56,462 bases of DNA from Clostridia bacterium (GTDB lineage: Bacteria > Bacillota > Clostridia > Lachnospirales > Lachnospiraceae). The position numbers and the translations under genes were made by a program. A model generated the notes under the pieces. The model saw only the letters and a list, made by a program, of their open reading frames with translations. It had not been told where the DNA came from and searched no databases. The stretch's first letter is position 1. Each line of letters starts with the position of its first letter. Positions 15,127 to 24,277 of this stretch are shown one piece after another. Location of the stretch: contig BNZC01000008.1 of assembly GCA_026000755.1 (NCBI GenBank), forward strand, positions 1 through 56,462. Direction: 5' to 3'.

Positions 15127-18100
15127 TTATGCATATCTTGTTCTTCCCTCGTCCTCTCGCTGTTTCCGTAAAAACTCCTTGAATAGTTGCAAGAGTGATT
15201 CGTTGTTTTGTTTTAGCTTTTCTTCCAAGTCCTCCGGCTTGTTTCCGTCAACGTAAATGGTCGGACTGTACTGTATGGTAAATTCCTGTGAACTACTGTT
15301 TCTTGTTTCCGGCATTGCGGGTAATGGCGGTCTTGTCAATTCGTTTGTCCGACTGGCCGCAACCTCTTTTAATGCTCCCATGAATCCGCCTACCCGTTCC
15401 GCTATCGTTGGTGCTTTTTGTGTGTCCGAATCGGACACGGTTTGCGGCATGGCATTGTTAATTTCTTTCGCCTTGTTGATATTGTCAAATATCGTATTGG
15501 TTTCCGCTGCCGTAAATACTTTACGCCCTTTGGCGTTTGCTATCAACTCCCCGCCTTTTCCGTTTATATCTCCTGCGATAAAGTTATCCGGCGTGTTTTC
15601 TGTCCCTTTTGAAAATGTCGGTATCAGCGGTATATTGGCACTTTTCCCTCCAACCACCGGAACCCAATCCGGAACTTTCACCTTGTTAATCCCTCCGATT
15701 ACGCCGTTTATAACCCCTATAACCCCTCGTATCGGTGCTTTTGCAATCTCTGCAAGTGTGCCGAATACGCCGCTGAAAATGCTCTTGATTCCCTCCCACG
15801 CTTGCTTCCAGTTTCCTGTAAATACACCCGTGATAAAATCAATTAAACCTTGAAATATTTGTATAATGTTTTGCACGATTGGCACAAGTGCATTTATTGC
15901 CGCTGCCAATGCTCCGCTGAATGCACTTGCCAATACGGTTATTACGGGTATGAGTGCGTCAATCAACGTTTTAATGACGGGCAAAACTGATGTGATAAGG
16001 TTCGTGAGCGGCGGCATAAGCATGGTAAGTGCGTTCAGTAAAACAGGCAATACATCTTGTGCAACGGCTGTTATAATCGGCATGAGTGCCTGTAAAAGCG
16101 ATACTGCCACGGGCAAGATGGCCGCTACTATCTCAAAAAACAAGGGTGCTAGTTTTTCTGCCGCCGGAATAAGCAACTCCATTAAATCTTTTCCTAATTG
16201 GGTGAGTTGTTCCATGATGGCTTTCAGCGGTTCTTTCATTGCTTCAAATGCTGTTTTCAGCGGTTCTATAAATCCGGATATTTCCCCACCGTTTAGTTTT
16301 AGAAATAGTGTTGCAAGTAAGGATACAATGGCGATAATCGGCATGATTTTCCCGAATAGTCCGCCAAACATACCGCTTAAACTTCCTAACGGTTTTAATA
16401 ATGCACTTCCTGCTCCTCCGATTGACTGAAACACGCCGCCAAGTTTTCCGAGCGGTCCTGTTGCAATTTGCTGACCGATTCCGCCGAAAACCCCCGTTAT
16501 CTTTCCGCCAACTCCGCCCAATGCTCCTGTAATCTTTCCTGATAATCCTCCAATCGGCTTTAATACGCCGCTTTCTACGCTTCCTCCAACCTTTGAAAAT
16601 AACCCGGATAACTTTGAAATCCCTCCGCCTGTGAGTGTGTCAACGGACTTGGAAATACTGCCCATTGAATTTTTCACTCCACTAAAATATCCGATAAGGC
16701 TTTTTCCCATGTTGGCGATTTTTCCGCCGCCCGTTGCCGCTTCTGTCGCCGCTGCCGCTGTATTTCCTTTGAATAGCGAAAACGCCTTTGTTGCAATAAC
16801 TATTCCTTTATCTACTTCCTTTATTGCTAAACTTGTACTTAAACTTCCTACTTGTAATGCACCCAACCCCATTGCAATCTTTGTAAGTGTCTTTATCAAT
16901 TCCGGATTCTTTTGTGCGAACTCTGAAAACTTTACGGCAAGTTCTGTTGTTTTCTTTGCGGATTCCGCTAATTGTGGCAAAAATACGCTTCCAATCGATA
17001 TTCCAATATCCTTGAACGCATTTTTCATGAGTTCCATTGCGGATTTCGTTGTTTCATAGCGTTGTTTGGCTTCTTCTGAAAGTGCGTTGTTTTCTTCCCA
17101 TGCCTTTGTACCCATTTCAAGCGATTCCACAAATATATCATTTCCTATGGCTGCTCTTTTCAATGCGTCGGTAAGGCGTAAGCCTGTAATTCCCATTTCA
17201 TCAAGAATTTTTGTTGCGGATTCTCCGTCTTCCTTTCCGTTGTTTAATCCTTTGATAAATGCATTGATTGCACCCGCTGCGTCCGTCTGGAACGCTTGCT
17301 TAAATTCTTCCGCTGACATTCCTGCAACTTTTGAGAAATTCGCCAAATCCTTATTTCCCGTTTCAACTGCAAGTTGCATTTTGCTGATAGCCGTTGAAAA
17401 TGCCGTTCCTCCGGCTTCTGCTTCTAATCCCACGCTTGACAATGCTCCGGCAAAGGAGGCGATTTGTGCTTCTGTTAATCCGACGCCCTTTCCCGCTGCC
17501 GCAATCCGCATTGACATATTGACAATATCCGCTTCGGTCGTTGCCAAATTGTTTCCAAGTGCAACGATTACAGAACCTAAGTTCTGAAAGTTTTCTTGTG
17601 GCATTCCCGTAATATTTGCAAATTTTGCAAGTAGTGAAGCCGCTTCTTCTCCTACAAGGTTTGTTGTAACCCCTAAATCTGCCATTGTACGTGTAAAACT
17701 TAGTATGTTTTCGGTTTTTATTCCAAGTTGTCCCGCTGCTTCTGAAATCTTCGCAATCTCGGTTGTACTTAACGGAATTTCTAATGCCATCTGGCGGATT
17801 CCGTTTTGAATTTTTAATAACTCCTCCGGCGTTCCGTTTATGGTTTTCTTTACGCCCGCCATTGCACTTTCAAACTCCACCGCTCCCTTAATCGGTACCG
17901 AAAATGCCGCTCCAAATCCTGCAATCGCTCCTATCGTTTTCGTAAGTTCCGTTTTTGTTTTTGAAATTGCTTCTTTGTTTTCGCCTATCCGTTGGTTAAG
18001 CCGTGCAATGTCTTCTTGATTGTTCTTTACCTTGTCGTATGTCTTTTGTAGTCTATCATTTTCCTGTGTGAGCTTTTCTGTGTTTACTCCTGCTGCCTTA

Positions 18101-18573
18101 AGTCCTGTTGATAACTCGGATAATTTCTTTTCCTGTTCGTCTATTTTCTTGTTGGAGTTGTCAATCTCTGTTGCGGTTTTCCTTACTTGCCCGGCAAGCT
18201 TTTCCTTTTGGTCTTGTGTCCTTTTCAGTTCTGTTTCAAGTTGTCTGTATTCATTCGTATTCTTTCCCGTTGCTTTTTCGCTTTCGGCAAGGGCTTTTTG
18301 CAATTCCTTTTCTTTTGCTGTTGTTGCGGCAAGTTTCTGTTGTAAATCATTGTGCCGTGTTGTCAATTCCTGTACGCTGTTTTTGGTAACGGCGATTGCG
18401 TCTTGTATTTTCTTATATCCTGAAATATCGTTTTGCACTTTTTTTACATTTTGAAGTGAATCCTGTAGTTTTCTTGTGGTATCCATAGCGGTTTTGAAAG
18501 TGGAATTGAAATTTGAGCCTAATGCCGCCGTCAATTTCATCAGCAATTCATATTCTTTTCTGTTTCCCGCCAT
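15127..18573 (-). CDS. Tail tape measure protein
   Basis: 1148 aa. The N-terminal 220 residues are a long coiled coil (LQDSLQNVKKVQNDISGYKK, NEYRQLETELKRTQDQKEKL). A TP901-type core follows (KISEAAGQLGIKTENILSFT, NMSMRIAAAGKGVGLTEAQIASFAGALSS). Glycine-rich and hydrophobic stretches come after (about 620-950). Such proteins set tail length and insert into the membrane during DNA entry. It contains a perfect copy of the 17-bp palindrome (15422-15438), read in frame as VSDSDT. ATG 18573 has GGAGGTGATAC. Confidence 0.95.
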   Translation of the reverse strand: MAGNRKEYELLMKLTAALGSNFNSTFKTAMDTTRKLQDSLQNVKKVQNDISGYKKIQDAIAVTKNSVQELTTRHNDLQQKLAATTAKEKELQKALAESEKATGKNTNEYRQLETELKRTQDQKEKLAGQVRKTATEIDNSNKKIDEQEKKLSELSTGLKAAGVNTEKLTQENDRLQKTYDKVKNNQEDIARLNQRIGENKEAISKTKTELTKTIGAIAGFGAAFSVPIKGAVEFESAMAGVKKTINGTPEELLKIQNGIRQMALEIPLSTTEIAKISEAAGQLGIKTENILSFTRTMADLGVTTNLVGEEAASLLAKFANITGMPQENFQNLGSVIVALGNNLATTEADIVNMSMRIAAAGKGVGLTEAQIASFAGALSSVGLEAEAGGTAFSTAISKMQLAVETGNKDLANFSKVAGMSAEEFKQAFQTDAAGAINAFIKGLNNGKEDGESATKILDEMGITGLRLTDALKRAAIGNDIFVESLEMGTKAWEENNALSEEAKQRYETTKSAMELMKNAFKDIGISIGSVFLPQLAESAKKTTELAVKFSEFAQKNPELIKTLTKIAMGLGALQVGSLSTSLAIKEVDKGIVIATKAFSLFKGNTAAAATEAATGGGKIANMGKSLIGYFSGVKNSMGSISKSVDTLTGGGISKLSGLFSKVGGSVESGVLKPIGGLSGKITGALGGVGGKITGVFGGIGQQIATGPLGKLGGVFQSIGGAGSALLKPLGSLSGMFGGLFGKIMPIIAIVSLLATLFLKLNGGEISGFIEPLKTAFEAMKEPLKAIMEQLTQLGKDLMELLIPAAEKLAPLFFEIVAAILPVAVSLLQALMPIITAVAQDVLPVLLNALTMLMPPLTNLITSVLPVIKTLIDALIPVITVLASAFSGALAAAINALVPIVQNIIQIFQGLIDFITGVFTGNWKQAWEGIKSIFSGVFGTLAEIAKAPIRGVIGVINGVIGGINKVKVPDWVPVVGGKSANIPLIPTFSKGTENTPDNFIAGDINGKGGELIANAKGRKVFTAAETNTIFDNINKAKEINNAMPQTVSDSDTQKAPTIAERVGGFMGALKEVAASRTNELTRPPLPAMPETRNSSSQEFTIQYSPTIYVDGNKPEDLEEKLKQNNESLLQLFKEFLRKQREDEGRTRYA
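15422..15438. repeat. 17-bp dispersed palindrome, copy 3 (perfect)
   Basis: GTGTCCGAATCGGACAC inside the tape measure gene, in the frame that encodes VSDSDT. Confidence 0.75.
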
Positions 18574-18628
18574 GGTATCACCTCCCCCTAAACAAAAACG
18601 CTAAGCGGTACGGATTCATCTACCCCGC
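18574..18628 (-). promoter_or_regulatory. Hairpin between the tail chaperone and tape measure genes
   Basis: Inverted repeat TAAGCGG / CCGCTTA with a 16-nt loop, followed on the minus strand by GCGTTTTTG. It may be a weak terminator or a structure that tunes tape measure translation. Confidence 0.35.
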
Positions 18629-19236
18629 TTAACGTCTTTTTGCTCTGTTTCTCTCGTCCTCTTTGATTGCCGCAATGATATTTTCCCGCCAATAGAAAAA
18701 CTCCCGTATTTTGATATTGATATAAAACTCAACGGAAGTATGCGTTTCTCTGGCAAGCCGAAAACTTTCTTGTGCAATCCAACCACTCGGGCTTTTTAGT
18801 AGCCCGAATCGATTAAAAAATTTCTTGCTTCGTTTACCACCTTGTTAAATTCCTGAATCGGCAACGATTCTAAAACGTCGCTTCCGATTCCGCCCGCCTT
18901 TGCCGCCATCTTGCTTTGAAAGTTTCTGGATAAAAGCGGGTCAAGTGCGTACTCATTGTTCGCTTGCATTTCGTTTTCAATGGTTATCATGTCACGCCCG
19001 GTCAACTTCTCAAAATCAAAGTTAAGAGTAGCGTACTTTTTCCCCTCGTACTCAAAAGGCTTTCTAAACTTATGGACGTAAGTACCTCCGTGACCTCTTT
19101 TATTGCCCTCTGCTTCGTTTTTATTTTCTACTACGGAAAAACCTTTGCCCATATCTCCCGCACCCTCTGTAGTGGCTTCTGTTGCGTTTCCTGCACCCTC
19201 TGCAATTGCGTTCGTGTTGTTTTTATCGTCTTCCAT
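18629..19236 (-). CDS. Tail assembly chaperone, -1 frameshift fusion product (gpG-T type)
   Basis: A -1 shift at TTTTTTA (18814-18820) avoids the stop at 18796-18798 and adds 61 residues in a frame open to 18629 (NRFGLLKSPSGWIAQESF, EFYINIKIREFFYWRENI). This extension has no start codon of its own. In contractile and siphovirus tails such a fusion recruits the tape measure during tube assembly. Its place between tube and tape measure genes is exactly where it is expected. Confidence 0.85.
18788..18820 (-). promoter_or_regulatory. Programmed -1 frameshift signal
   Basis: The slippery heptamer T TTT TTA lies in the zero frame, followed by a 7-nt spacer and a 6-bp GC-rich hairpin (CGGGCT / AGCCCG, 7-nt loop). 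The zero-frame stop is inside the hairpin. Confidence 0.87.
18796..19236 (-). CDS. Tail assembly chaperone, short form
   Basis: 146 aa. The N-terminus is a low-complexity acidic and glycine/alanine-rich region (AIAEGAGNATEATTEGAGDM). The conserved part (YVHKFRKPFEYEGKKYATL, FDFEKLTGRDMITIENEMQ) has the usual pattern of Firmicutes myophage chaperones. ATG 19236 has GGAGGG at 7-nt spacing, better than ATG 19251. The last codons carry the frameshift site. Confidence 0.82.
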   Translation of the reverse strand: MEDDKNNTNAIAEGAGNATEATTEGAGDMGKGFSVVENKNEAEGNKRGHGGTYVHKFRKPFEYEGKKYATLNFDFEKLTGRDMITIENEMQANNEYALDPLLSRNFQSKMAAKAGGIGSDVLESLPIQEFNKVVNEARNFLIDSGY

Positions 19237-19268
19237 GGTATTACCCTCCATATTTTGATTTTACGGCA

Positions 19269-19299
19269 AGAAAAAACGGCGTTGTTTTCATTCGCCGTT
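19269..19299 (-). terminator. Intrinsic terminator after the tail tube gene
   Basis: Minus strand AACGGCG, an 11-nt loop and CGCCGTT followed by a T run. It overlaps the tube stop codon and precedes the chaperone, so it probably keeps chaperone and tape measure levels below those of tube and sheath. Confidence 0.75.
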
Positions 19300-19816
19300 A
19301 CTTTCCAAGTGCTTTTCTAACATCCTCTAGGTAATCCTTTCCGTTGACATAGTAAATAAAATTCAATATGTCAATTTCAAGGGTCTTTTTCCCATCAATC
19401 CATGTCGCCCAATAGGTCACGGCATATTCTCCGCTTGCGTCTGCCGGAGAAGCCGGGGCAACCGTACCGGGGTTAAGCGATTTTGGTTTACATACAAATA
19501 CGTGTTTTAATGCGACAATCTCCATTCTCCCGGATACCGTGTCTTTTCCCTGTTGCGGTACACGCAAATCAATTTGATGATCCCTCGGCTCTAAAAGTGC
19601 AAATGCGTCTTTTACAAGCGTTCGAAAATTTAGTGTAAGTGTCATTGCTTCTAAGTGTCCTAACACAACGCTTTCAAATGTTCCATTTATTCCTGCACCC
19701 TTTACCTCGTTTGTGATGTTTGATATTTCCGGCATACCCACTTCCGCCATTCCGTAATACTCCGTTGCGTTTTCGTATACCAGAAAATTTATTACAGATT
19801 CGTTTACTTTCGCCAT
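19298..19816 (-). CDS. Major tail tube protein
   Basis: 172 aa, typical for the myophage tube family. It shows GMAEVGMPEISNITNEVKGAGINGT near the N-terminus and EAMTLTLNFRTLVKDAFALLEP in the middle. It follows the sheath gene by 15 nt. Hexamers stack into the inner tube through which DNA is ejected. Confidence 0.92.
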   Translation of the reverse strand: MAKVNESVINFLVYENATEYYGMAEVGMPEISNITNEVKGAGINGTFESVVLGHLEAMTLTLNFRTLVKDAFALLEPRDHQIDLRVPQQGKDTVSGRMEIVALKHVFVCKPKSLNPGTVAPASPADASGEYAVTYWATWIDGKKTLEIDILNFIYYVNGKDYLEDVRKALGK

Positions 19817-19831
19817 ATCCTTTTTTCTCCT

Positions 19832-21307
19832 TTACATGGTTAATGCCGCCGCAACATACGACGGGTCATATTCGAGTATGAACTCAACTTCTTTCATGGG
19901 TGACGTTGGCGTTAAGAAGATATGGAATACCGCTTTTCCGCTCATAAGTGCGATTACCGGGTTTTCGGACGCAAGAAACTCGACTCGCCCTCCCAATATC
20001 TTTTCTTCGGACACAAGCCCGTTAAGCCAAATGTTCACGCTGTCTATCACGCTGTCTATAAGTCGGCGTGTGAGCTTACCGTCAATCTTGCTCCAATATG
20101 TGAGCGTAAGCGAATTTCCTACCCACCCAAACATACGAGAATTGGAAATAAAATAATCTTTTACGTCCGTATTAGCGGGATAACAAGCCGTTTCATTTCC
20201 CCACAATACAAAACCGCCGATAAAGTTAAGCACCGTTACTACTCCATTGCTGTTAAGGTAATTTGCTTGCTGAAGGTCAAGTAAAACCTCCGTACCGTCC
20301 TTAAGTACCGCTCCGTTAATCTGCATTAGATTATTAGAGGGGCTTTGTGCCGGGCAACCGCCATTTTTATCATCAACTGTTGCCATAAGTCCTGCCATTT
20401 GGGCAGATAAGTGAAACATCTTATCTCCTAACTTGCACATTGGAAAGCAAAGTGCTTGTGTTTTGGCATTTATGTTCTGTTCGTTTTTCCATGCGATTAC
20501 ATCTGCATAATGCCTTACCACGCTTGTATCAACGTCAATCAATGCTTTTGCTTCAAATACACCGTTAATACTTGTTGCTTTTGCACTCATAATTGCCGCA
20601 ACTTCTGCATCGCTTGACCAACCGGGGCAAATGAGAATATCGGGTACAATCCCATATTTCGGAAATACCGCTTCGATAAGTTCAAATCCCGTTGTCTTTT
20701 TTGTCGTTATGTTGAATCCGCCTATAATGTCCGCTTTCGTTACTTGCGTTGGGTCTACCTTGTCAAAGGCAATTTCAAGTTCTGTTAGTGGTGTTTCTGC
20801 GGTATCAATGTTTCCTCCGGGCAATGCTTCAATGATAAGATTTTCACCATCATAAAACAAATCATAATCCTCACCCTTTGTATACCCTGTAATAATAACG
20901 CTTTCTGCGATTGCGTCAATGCTTAACTTCGCCCGTCCGTCAACAAGCGGATAATCTGCCGCCGCCATAGACAAATTATGTCTTGCGGGGTCAAGCACGT
21001 TTACAAAGAAAACGGGTGCGGTTGCATAAAGCCTATAATGCGTGTACATGACTTCGCAAAGGCTGTACTTTTTCCAATCGTCCGAATATCCAAGAGCAGC
21101 TACCGCTTCCGCTTCGTTCATGCCCATAATCGGTTCGTCGATATTTTGATATTTGTATACCGGATTTCCGCTCTCTGCTGTATTTACCCCTCCAATCATT
21201 TGCACCGGGGCAGTTCCAACAACAAAGGTAACGCCGCTTGCCGCTGTTGTTGGCGTTGCTATGGAGCTTTCCACTTGCCTTGTTTTTATTCCGTGATAAT
21301 ATGCCAT
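19832..21307 (-). CDS. Tail sheath protein
   Basis: 491 aa, normal sheath length. The N-terminus YHGIKTRQVESSIATPTTAA and GVTFVVGTAPV is typical. The middle has YGIVPDILICPGWS and AIMSAKATSINGVFEAKALID, and the C-terminus has ITYWSKIDG-like sheath strands and LTPTSPMKEVEFILEYD. It contracts to drive the tube into the host. The start is coupled to the preceding stop (TAATG). Confidence 0.95.
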   Translation of the reverse strand: MAYYHGIKTRQVESSIATPTTAASGVTFVVGTAPVQMIGGVNTAESGNPVYKYQNIDEPIMGMNEAEAVAALGYSDDWKKYSLCEVMYTHYRLYATAPVFFVNVLDPARHNLSMAAADYPLVDGRAKLSIDAIAESVIITGYTKGEDYDLFYDGENLIIEALPGGNIDTAETPLTELEIAFDKVDPTQVTKADIIGGFNITTKKTTGFELIEAVFPKYGIVPDILICPGWSSDAEVAAIMSAKATSINGVFEAKALIDVDTSVVRHYADVIAWKNEQNINAKTQALCFPMCKLGDKMFHLSAQMAGLMATVDDKNGGCPAQSPSNNLMQINGAVLKDGTEVLLDLQQANYLNSNGVVTVLNFIGGFVLWGNETACYPANTDVKDYFISNSRMFGWVGNSLTLTYWSKIDGKLTRRLIDSVIDSVNIWLNGLVSEEKILGGRVEFLASENPVIALMSGKAVFHIFLTPTSPMKEVEFILEYDPSYVAAALTM

Positions 21308-21702
21308 TATTGTTCTTCTCCTTTCGTCTGAATAGCAGAAATAACGTCCCTATAGTAGTTGTGCAGGATATTCCCGCTTGTTTGTGTTTTTGCTCTGGCT
21401 TCTGCAAGCTGTGATACGGGTACAATAAGCCGCTCCACTTTCGGAAATAGTGCAACGGCTTCTTTGTAGTAGTCCTTAATCTCTTCGTATGTTCCGCCTA
21501 GTGTTGCTAAGCTTTTAAGCCGTCCGCCGGGCAAGGACGGTCCCACATACACAAAGTTTGTTATCTCGTCATATTGTGCCTTTTTTGTCGGCTGTTCGGC
21601 TAGAATTTCTTTTTTGTCTGTTCCCGTGTTTTCGCTATCGGCTACTCGCTCCGCTTTTACTTCTTTTGTGTCCGAATCGGACACGCTTTTTTTATTCGTC
21701 AT
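21307..21702 (-). CDS. Small tail protein upstream of sheath (131 aa)
   Basis: Charged, disordered N-terminus (about 1-50, Lys/Glu/Thr-rich, beginning SVSDSDTKEVKAE) followed by a conserved-looking part (FVYVGPSLPGGRLKSLATLGG, YYKEAVALFPKVERLIVPVS). It lies between the tail terminator-like gene and sheath. It contains a perfect copy of the 17-bp palindrome. Homologues at this position are usually unannotated. Confidence 0.65.
   Translation of the reverse strand: MTNKKSVSDSDTKEVKAERVADSENTGTDKKEILAEQPTKKAQYDEITNFVYVGPSLPGGRLKSLATLGGTYEEIKDYYKEAVALFPKVERLIVPVSQLAEARAKTQTSGNILHNYYRDVISAIQTKGEEQ
21668..21684. repeat. 17-bp dispersed palindrome, copy 4 (perfect)
   Basis: GTGTCCGAATCGGACAC near the 5' end of the 131-aa tail gene, again read as VSDSDT. 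Confidence 0.75.
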
Positions 21703-22243
21703 AGTATAAATTTACCTCCCTTTTGATTGTTGGCATTTCCCAAATGCTCATAATTTCGCCGAAAAAATATGGTCTTGTATCGTCCGGATATACAAGATAT
21801 TCAAGCGGTTTTCTTAACAAGAATTGCTGACCGACTTCCCCCGCTTTTAAGAGTGCAATGCGTATGCGTGATATAAGGTTAAGCACATCTAACGCTCCCT
21901 CGCTGTCATTCTCGGAATACGTTGCGATTATGATTCTTACCTTGGTTTCGCTATCCTCCTGCTGCCCCGGCTCCTGCGTATCGGTACCCGTGATTAGTTG
22001 CAAGAGAATATACGGTATTCGGTTTTCCTCTGCGTCCTTATCGGGTAACCGCATTAGATGAACCTCGGCGGCTCGGTTTCTTACCTGTTCTGCTTCCGTT
22101 TCCTCTTCTGCTGTTCTGTTTCCTCTTGTGCGTGGCGTTTGTGGTAGCGTTTTGTTTTTTACAGGACGAACGGAAAGTATAATATCTTTGGTGTTCTCCT
22201 GTAGAAATTCTTTTAGTCTTTCAAGCAAAATAATAGGTGTCAC
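21692..22243 (-). CDS. Tail completion/terminator-like protein (183 aa)
   Basis: LLERLKEFLQENTKDIILS at the N-terminus, RIPYILLQLITGTD and VRIIIATYSENDSEGALDVLNLISRIRIAL in the middle. This is the helix-strand pattern of gpU/tail-terminator-like joining proteins in Firmicutes phages. It has an inserted charged loop (about 28-60). GTG 22243 has GGAGGGAAATAAAA. It overlaps the next gene by 11 nt. Confidence 0.7.
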   Translation of the reverse strand: MTPIILLERLKEFLQENTKDIILSVRPVKNKTLPQTPRTRGNRTAEEETEAEQVRNRAAEVHLMRLPDKDAEENRIPYILLQLITGTDTQEPGQQEDSETKVRIIIATYSENDSEGALDVLNLISRIRIALLKAGEVGQQFLLRKPLEYLVYPDDTRPYFFGEIMSIWEMPTIKREVNLYYDE

Positions 22244-22245
22244 TT

Positions 22246-22878
22246 TTATTTCCCTCCGTAACCGTGTAAAATGCGTGTTATTTCTTGTTCTGTCCGCTTT
22301 ACAATGGTTTCTTCAGCAGCTGCTTCCACTTTTTCAAGTACAACCGAATCCGCCGCCATTTGCGGTGTTGATACACCCATTATTTCCGTAATAGGGAATC
22401 GGTCAAAGCCACTCCTCTCAAACATTCCGATATGCCCACTTTTCATTTTTGCGATAAATACGTTGTGAAACTTTGTTTTCCCTTTGTCTTTCCGTTGCCG
22501 TGCCTTAACGGGTGCGCCGGGTGCAAGCATAACCCACCTATCCCCAAACTTAACAGGCACCTTTGTTCCTTGTGCCTTTGGCTGTTTTGGCGTAACGCCG
22601 AATCGGTAAAGCGGTATTTTTCCGCCTGAAAAATTTACCTCCCCCACAATTCCGCCATCTGCCTTTTTCGTTCGCATATTGATTGTTGTGTTCTGCCTGT
22701 CCCTCACGTCCTTTGCCTTAATGTCATATACGGACGTTATTCCCTCAAGGCTTTTACTGCGAACGGTCGTTGTGGCACGTGATATAATTCCCCGCAATGC
22801 CTTTTCCGCTCCACCCGGTACGCCGTGTAATATGAGTTTTACCCGTTCAAAGGCTTCGTCTGAAATTACATCTATCAT
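22246..22878 (-). CDS. Minor tail protein Z / HK97 gp10-like joining protein
   Basis: 210 aa. A basic protein with GVPGGAEKALRGIISRATTT near the N-terminus, YRFGVTPKQPKAQGTKVPVKFG, and GHIGMFERSGFDRFPITEIMG-type features of the lambda gpZ family. It helps complete the tail and join it to the head. It overlaps the preceding gene by 4 nt. Confidence 0.75.
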   Translation of the reverse strand: MIDVISDEAFERVKLILHGVPGGAEKALRGIISRATTTVRSKSLEGITSVYDIKAKDVRDRQNTTINMRTKKADGGIVGEVNFSGGKIPLYRFGVTPKQPKAQGTKVPVKFGDRWVMLAPGAPVKARQRKDKGKTKFHNVFIAKMKSGHIGMFERSGFDRFPITEIMGVSTPQMAADSVVLEKVEAAAEETIVKRTEQEITRILHGYGGK

Positions 22879-23216
22879 TCGTCCATCATCTCCAAATCAA
22901 GCGTTATTTCCCCCTCATCAAAGCTTACTCGCATAATGTTATAAGCGGTTTCATCAATGACAATTTCCGTTTCCTTTCTCGGTACGATTTTAAGGTCATA
23001 AAACGATAGATACACGGTCAAATCAGCAACAAAGACACCGTCTGCATGGTCGCTTGATGGCTTCGTCCGCTCCCTTGCTCCCTCATGGTCTATCACAATC
23101 GGGATATTAGGATATGTTTTACCGTTGTATCCTACCGTTATCTTATCCGCGTGTTCGTCTGTGTTGTGGAAAACGGCTTTTATGTCACGCTTTGCTTGTT
23201 TCTTGAACCCTCGCAT
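22875..23216 (-). CDS. Head-tail joining protein (gpFII-like position)
   Basis: 113 aa. GFKKQAKRDIKAVFHNTDEH at the N-terminus and a beta-rich remainder (FVADLTVYLSFYDLKIVPRK, YNIMRVSFDEGEITLDLEM) suggest a lambda FII/HK97 gp9-like adaptor. ATG 23216 overlaps the capsid stop (TAATG). Confidence 0.65.
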   Translation of the reverse strand: MRGFKKQAKRDIKAVFHNTDEHADKITVGYNGKTYPNIPIVIDHEGARERTKPSSDHADGVFVADLTVYLSFYDLKIVPRKETEIVIDETAYNIMRVSFDEGEITLDLEMMDE

Positions 23217-24277
23217 TAAAGTACACTTGCAACAAACCAACTATCCACTTCATGCGGTACGGGGAGCGGGTTGCTATTTAACTGCAAAAATCTTCGTGCG
23301 GGTTTTCTTTCCGTCCATGTATCGGGAACTCTTGAACCTTCTACCGTTACAAAGGTTTCGTTTTTGTCCCCTTTTCCGTCAAGAATCGTAACCGCACCGT
23401 AATACATGGAATATTCCGCATTGGTCGAAGCAAGTAAAACCGTTCCGCTCGGCACAAGTGGTTTGTCAATCTTGTTTTCCGGGTCGGTCCAATCATCAAG
23501 ATACCACTCGTTGTAAGAGTAAATATCAAGACTCAACTCCCGTATTGTTCCGATATAGGTTGCCCCGTTCTGCAGTTCCCTTGGTTTTATTACTGCAAGG
23601 TCATAACTCTTAATATCAAGAACGCTTTTCATCTTTTCGCTGTTAATGAGTGCGTCCGCCACGTCGTCTGCCACGACTGCAATATTACAATTTACAAACC
23701 CGCTTTGCTGTACGGTTCTTCTCCAGCGCTTTAAGTCTGCGTATGGATCTGCTCCCGCTGCGTTCCATTTCTTTCCCGCCGCAAGCGTTTCCGTGTTGGT
23801 GAAGTTGAAATCAATAATTTCATCCAATCCCTCTCCAATAACCGGAATCTTTCCGGTCAACAAGGCTTGTGCCGCCATCCACTCTTCACGCCTTACTATC
23901 ATTTCATTCAGTTCTTCAAAATCCTCTGCCATTTTAATTACGGCACGTTCCGCCGGAGTCATTCCGTTGTAAAGCGATTCTCCCGCCATACGCTGCAATA
24001 GATTGTCAACGGTTGTTACCTTGTCCGGTGCAATGTATGGCGGTGTATACTGCTTTGTCTGATACCCGCTATTTGGTACCGTCTTTCCTCCAATTCGTCT
24101 ATGTACGAACGGTGCAAGCGCGCGTTTTCCCTTTTTGAAGTCCACGTCCACGCTCAATGTGGTAAAAGTCTTAGTTCTCTTGAAAAATGTAGATAAGAAA
24201 AATGTGTGAACTGCGGGTATACGCTTGATAATTTTATCCATTGTTCTGGGGTCATAAATACTGATTTCGTTAGCCAT
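23216..24277 (-). CDS. Major capsid protein (lambda gpE family)
   Basis: 353 aa, typical. The N-terminus (YDPRTMDKIIKRIPAVHTFF, FFKRTKTFTTLSVDVDFKKG) and AERAVIKMAEDFEELNEMIVRREEWMAA match Phage_cap_E. It builds the procapsid shell with the decoration protein encoded just upstream, which it overlaps by 8 nt. Confidence 0.94.
   Translation of the reverse strand: MANEISIYDPRTMDKIIKRIPAVHTFFLSTFFKRTKTFTTLSVDVDFKKGKRALAPFVHRRIGGKTVPNSGYQTKQYTPPYIAPDKVTTVDNLLQRMAGESLYNGMTPAERAVIKMAEDFEELNEMIVRREEWMAAQALLTGKIPVIGEGLDEIIDFNFTNTETLAAGKKWNAAGADPYADLKRWRRTVQQSGFVNCNIAVVADDVADALINSEKMKSVLDIKSYDLAVIKPRELQNGATYIGTIRELSLDIYSYNEWYLDDWTDPENKIDKPLVPSGTVLLASTNAEYSMYYGAVTILDGKGDKNETFVTVEGSRVPDTWTERKPARRFLQLNSNPLPVPHEVDSWFVASVL

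Noticed and set aside
15257..17587. Long plus-strand open frames opposite the tape measure gene
   Set aside because: Hydrophobic shadow translations of a Gly/Ala-rich gene, without ribosome sites.
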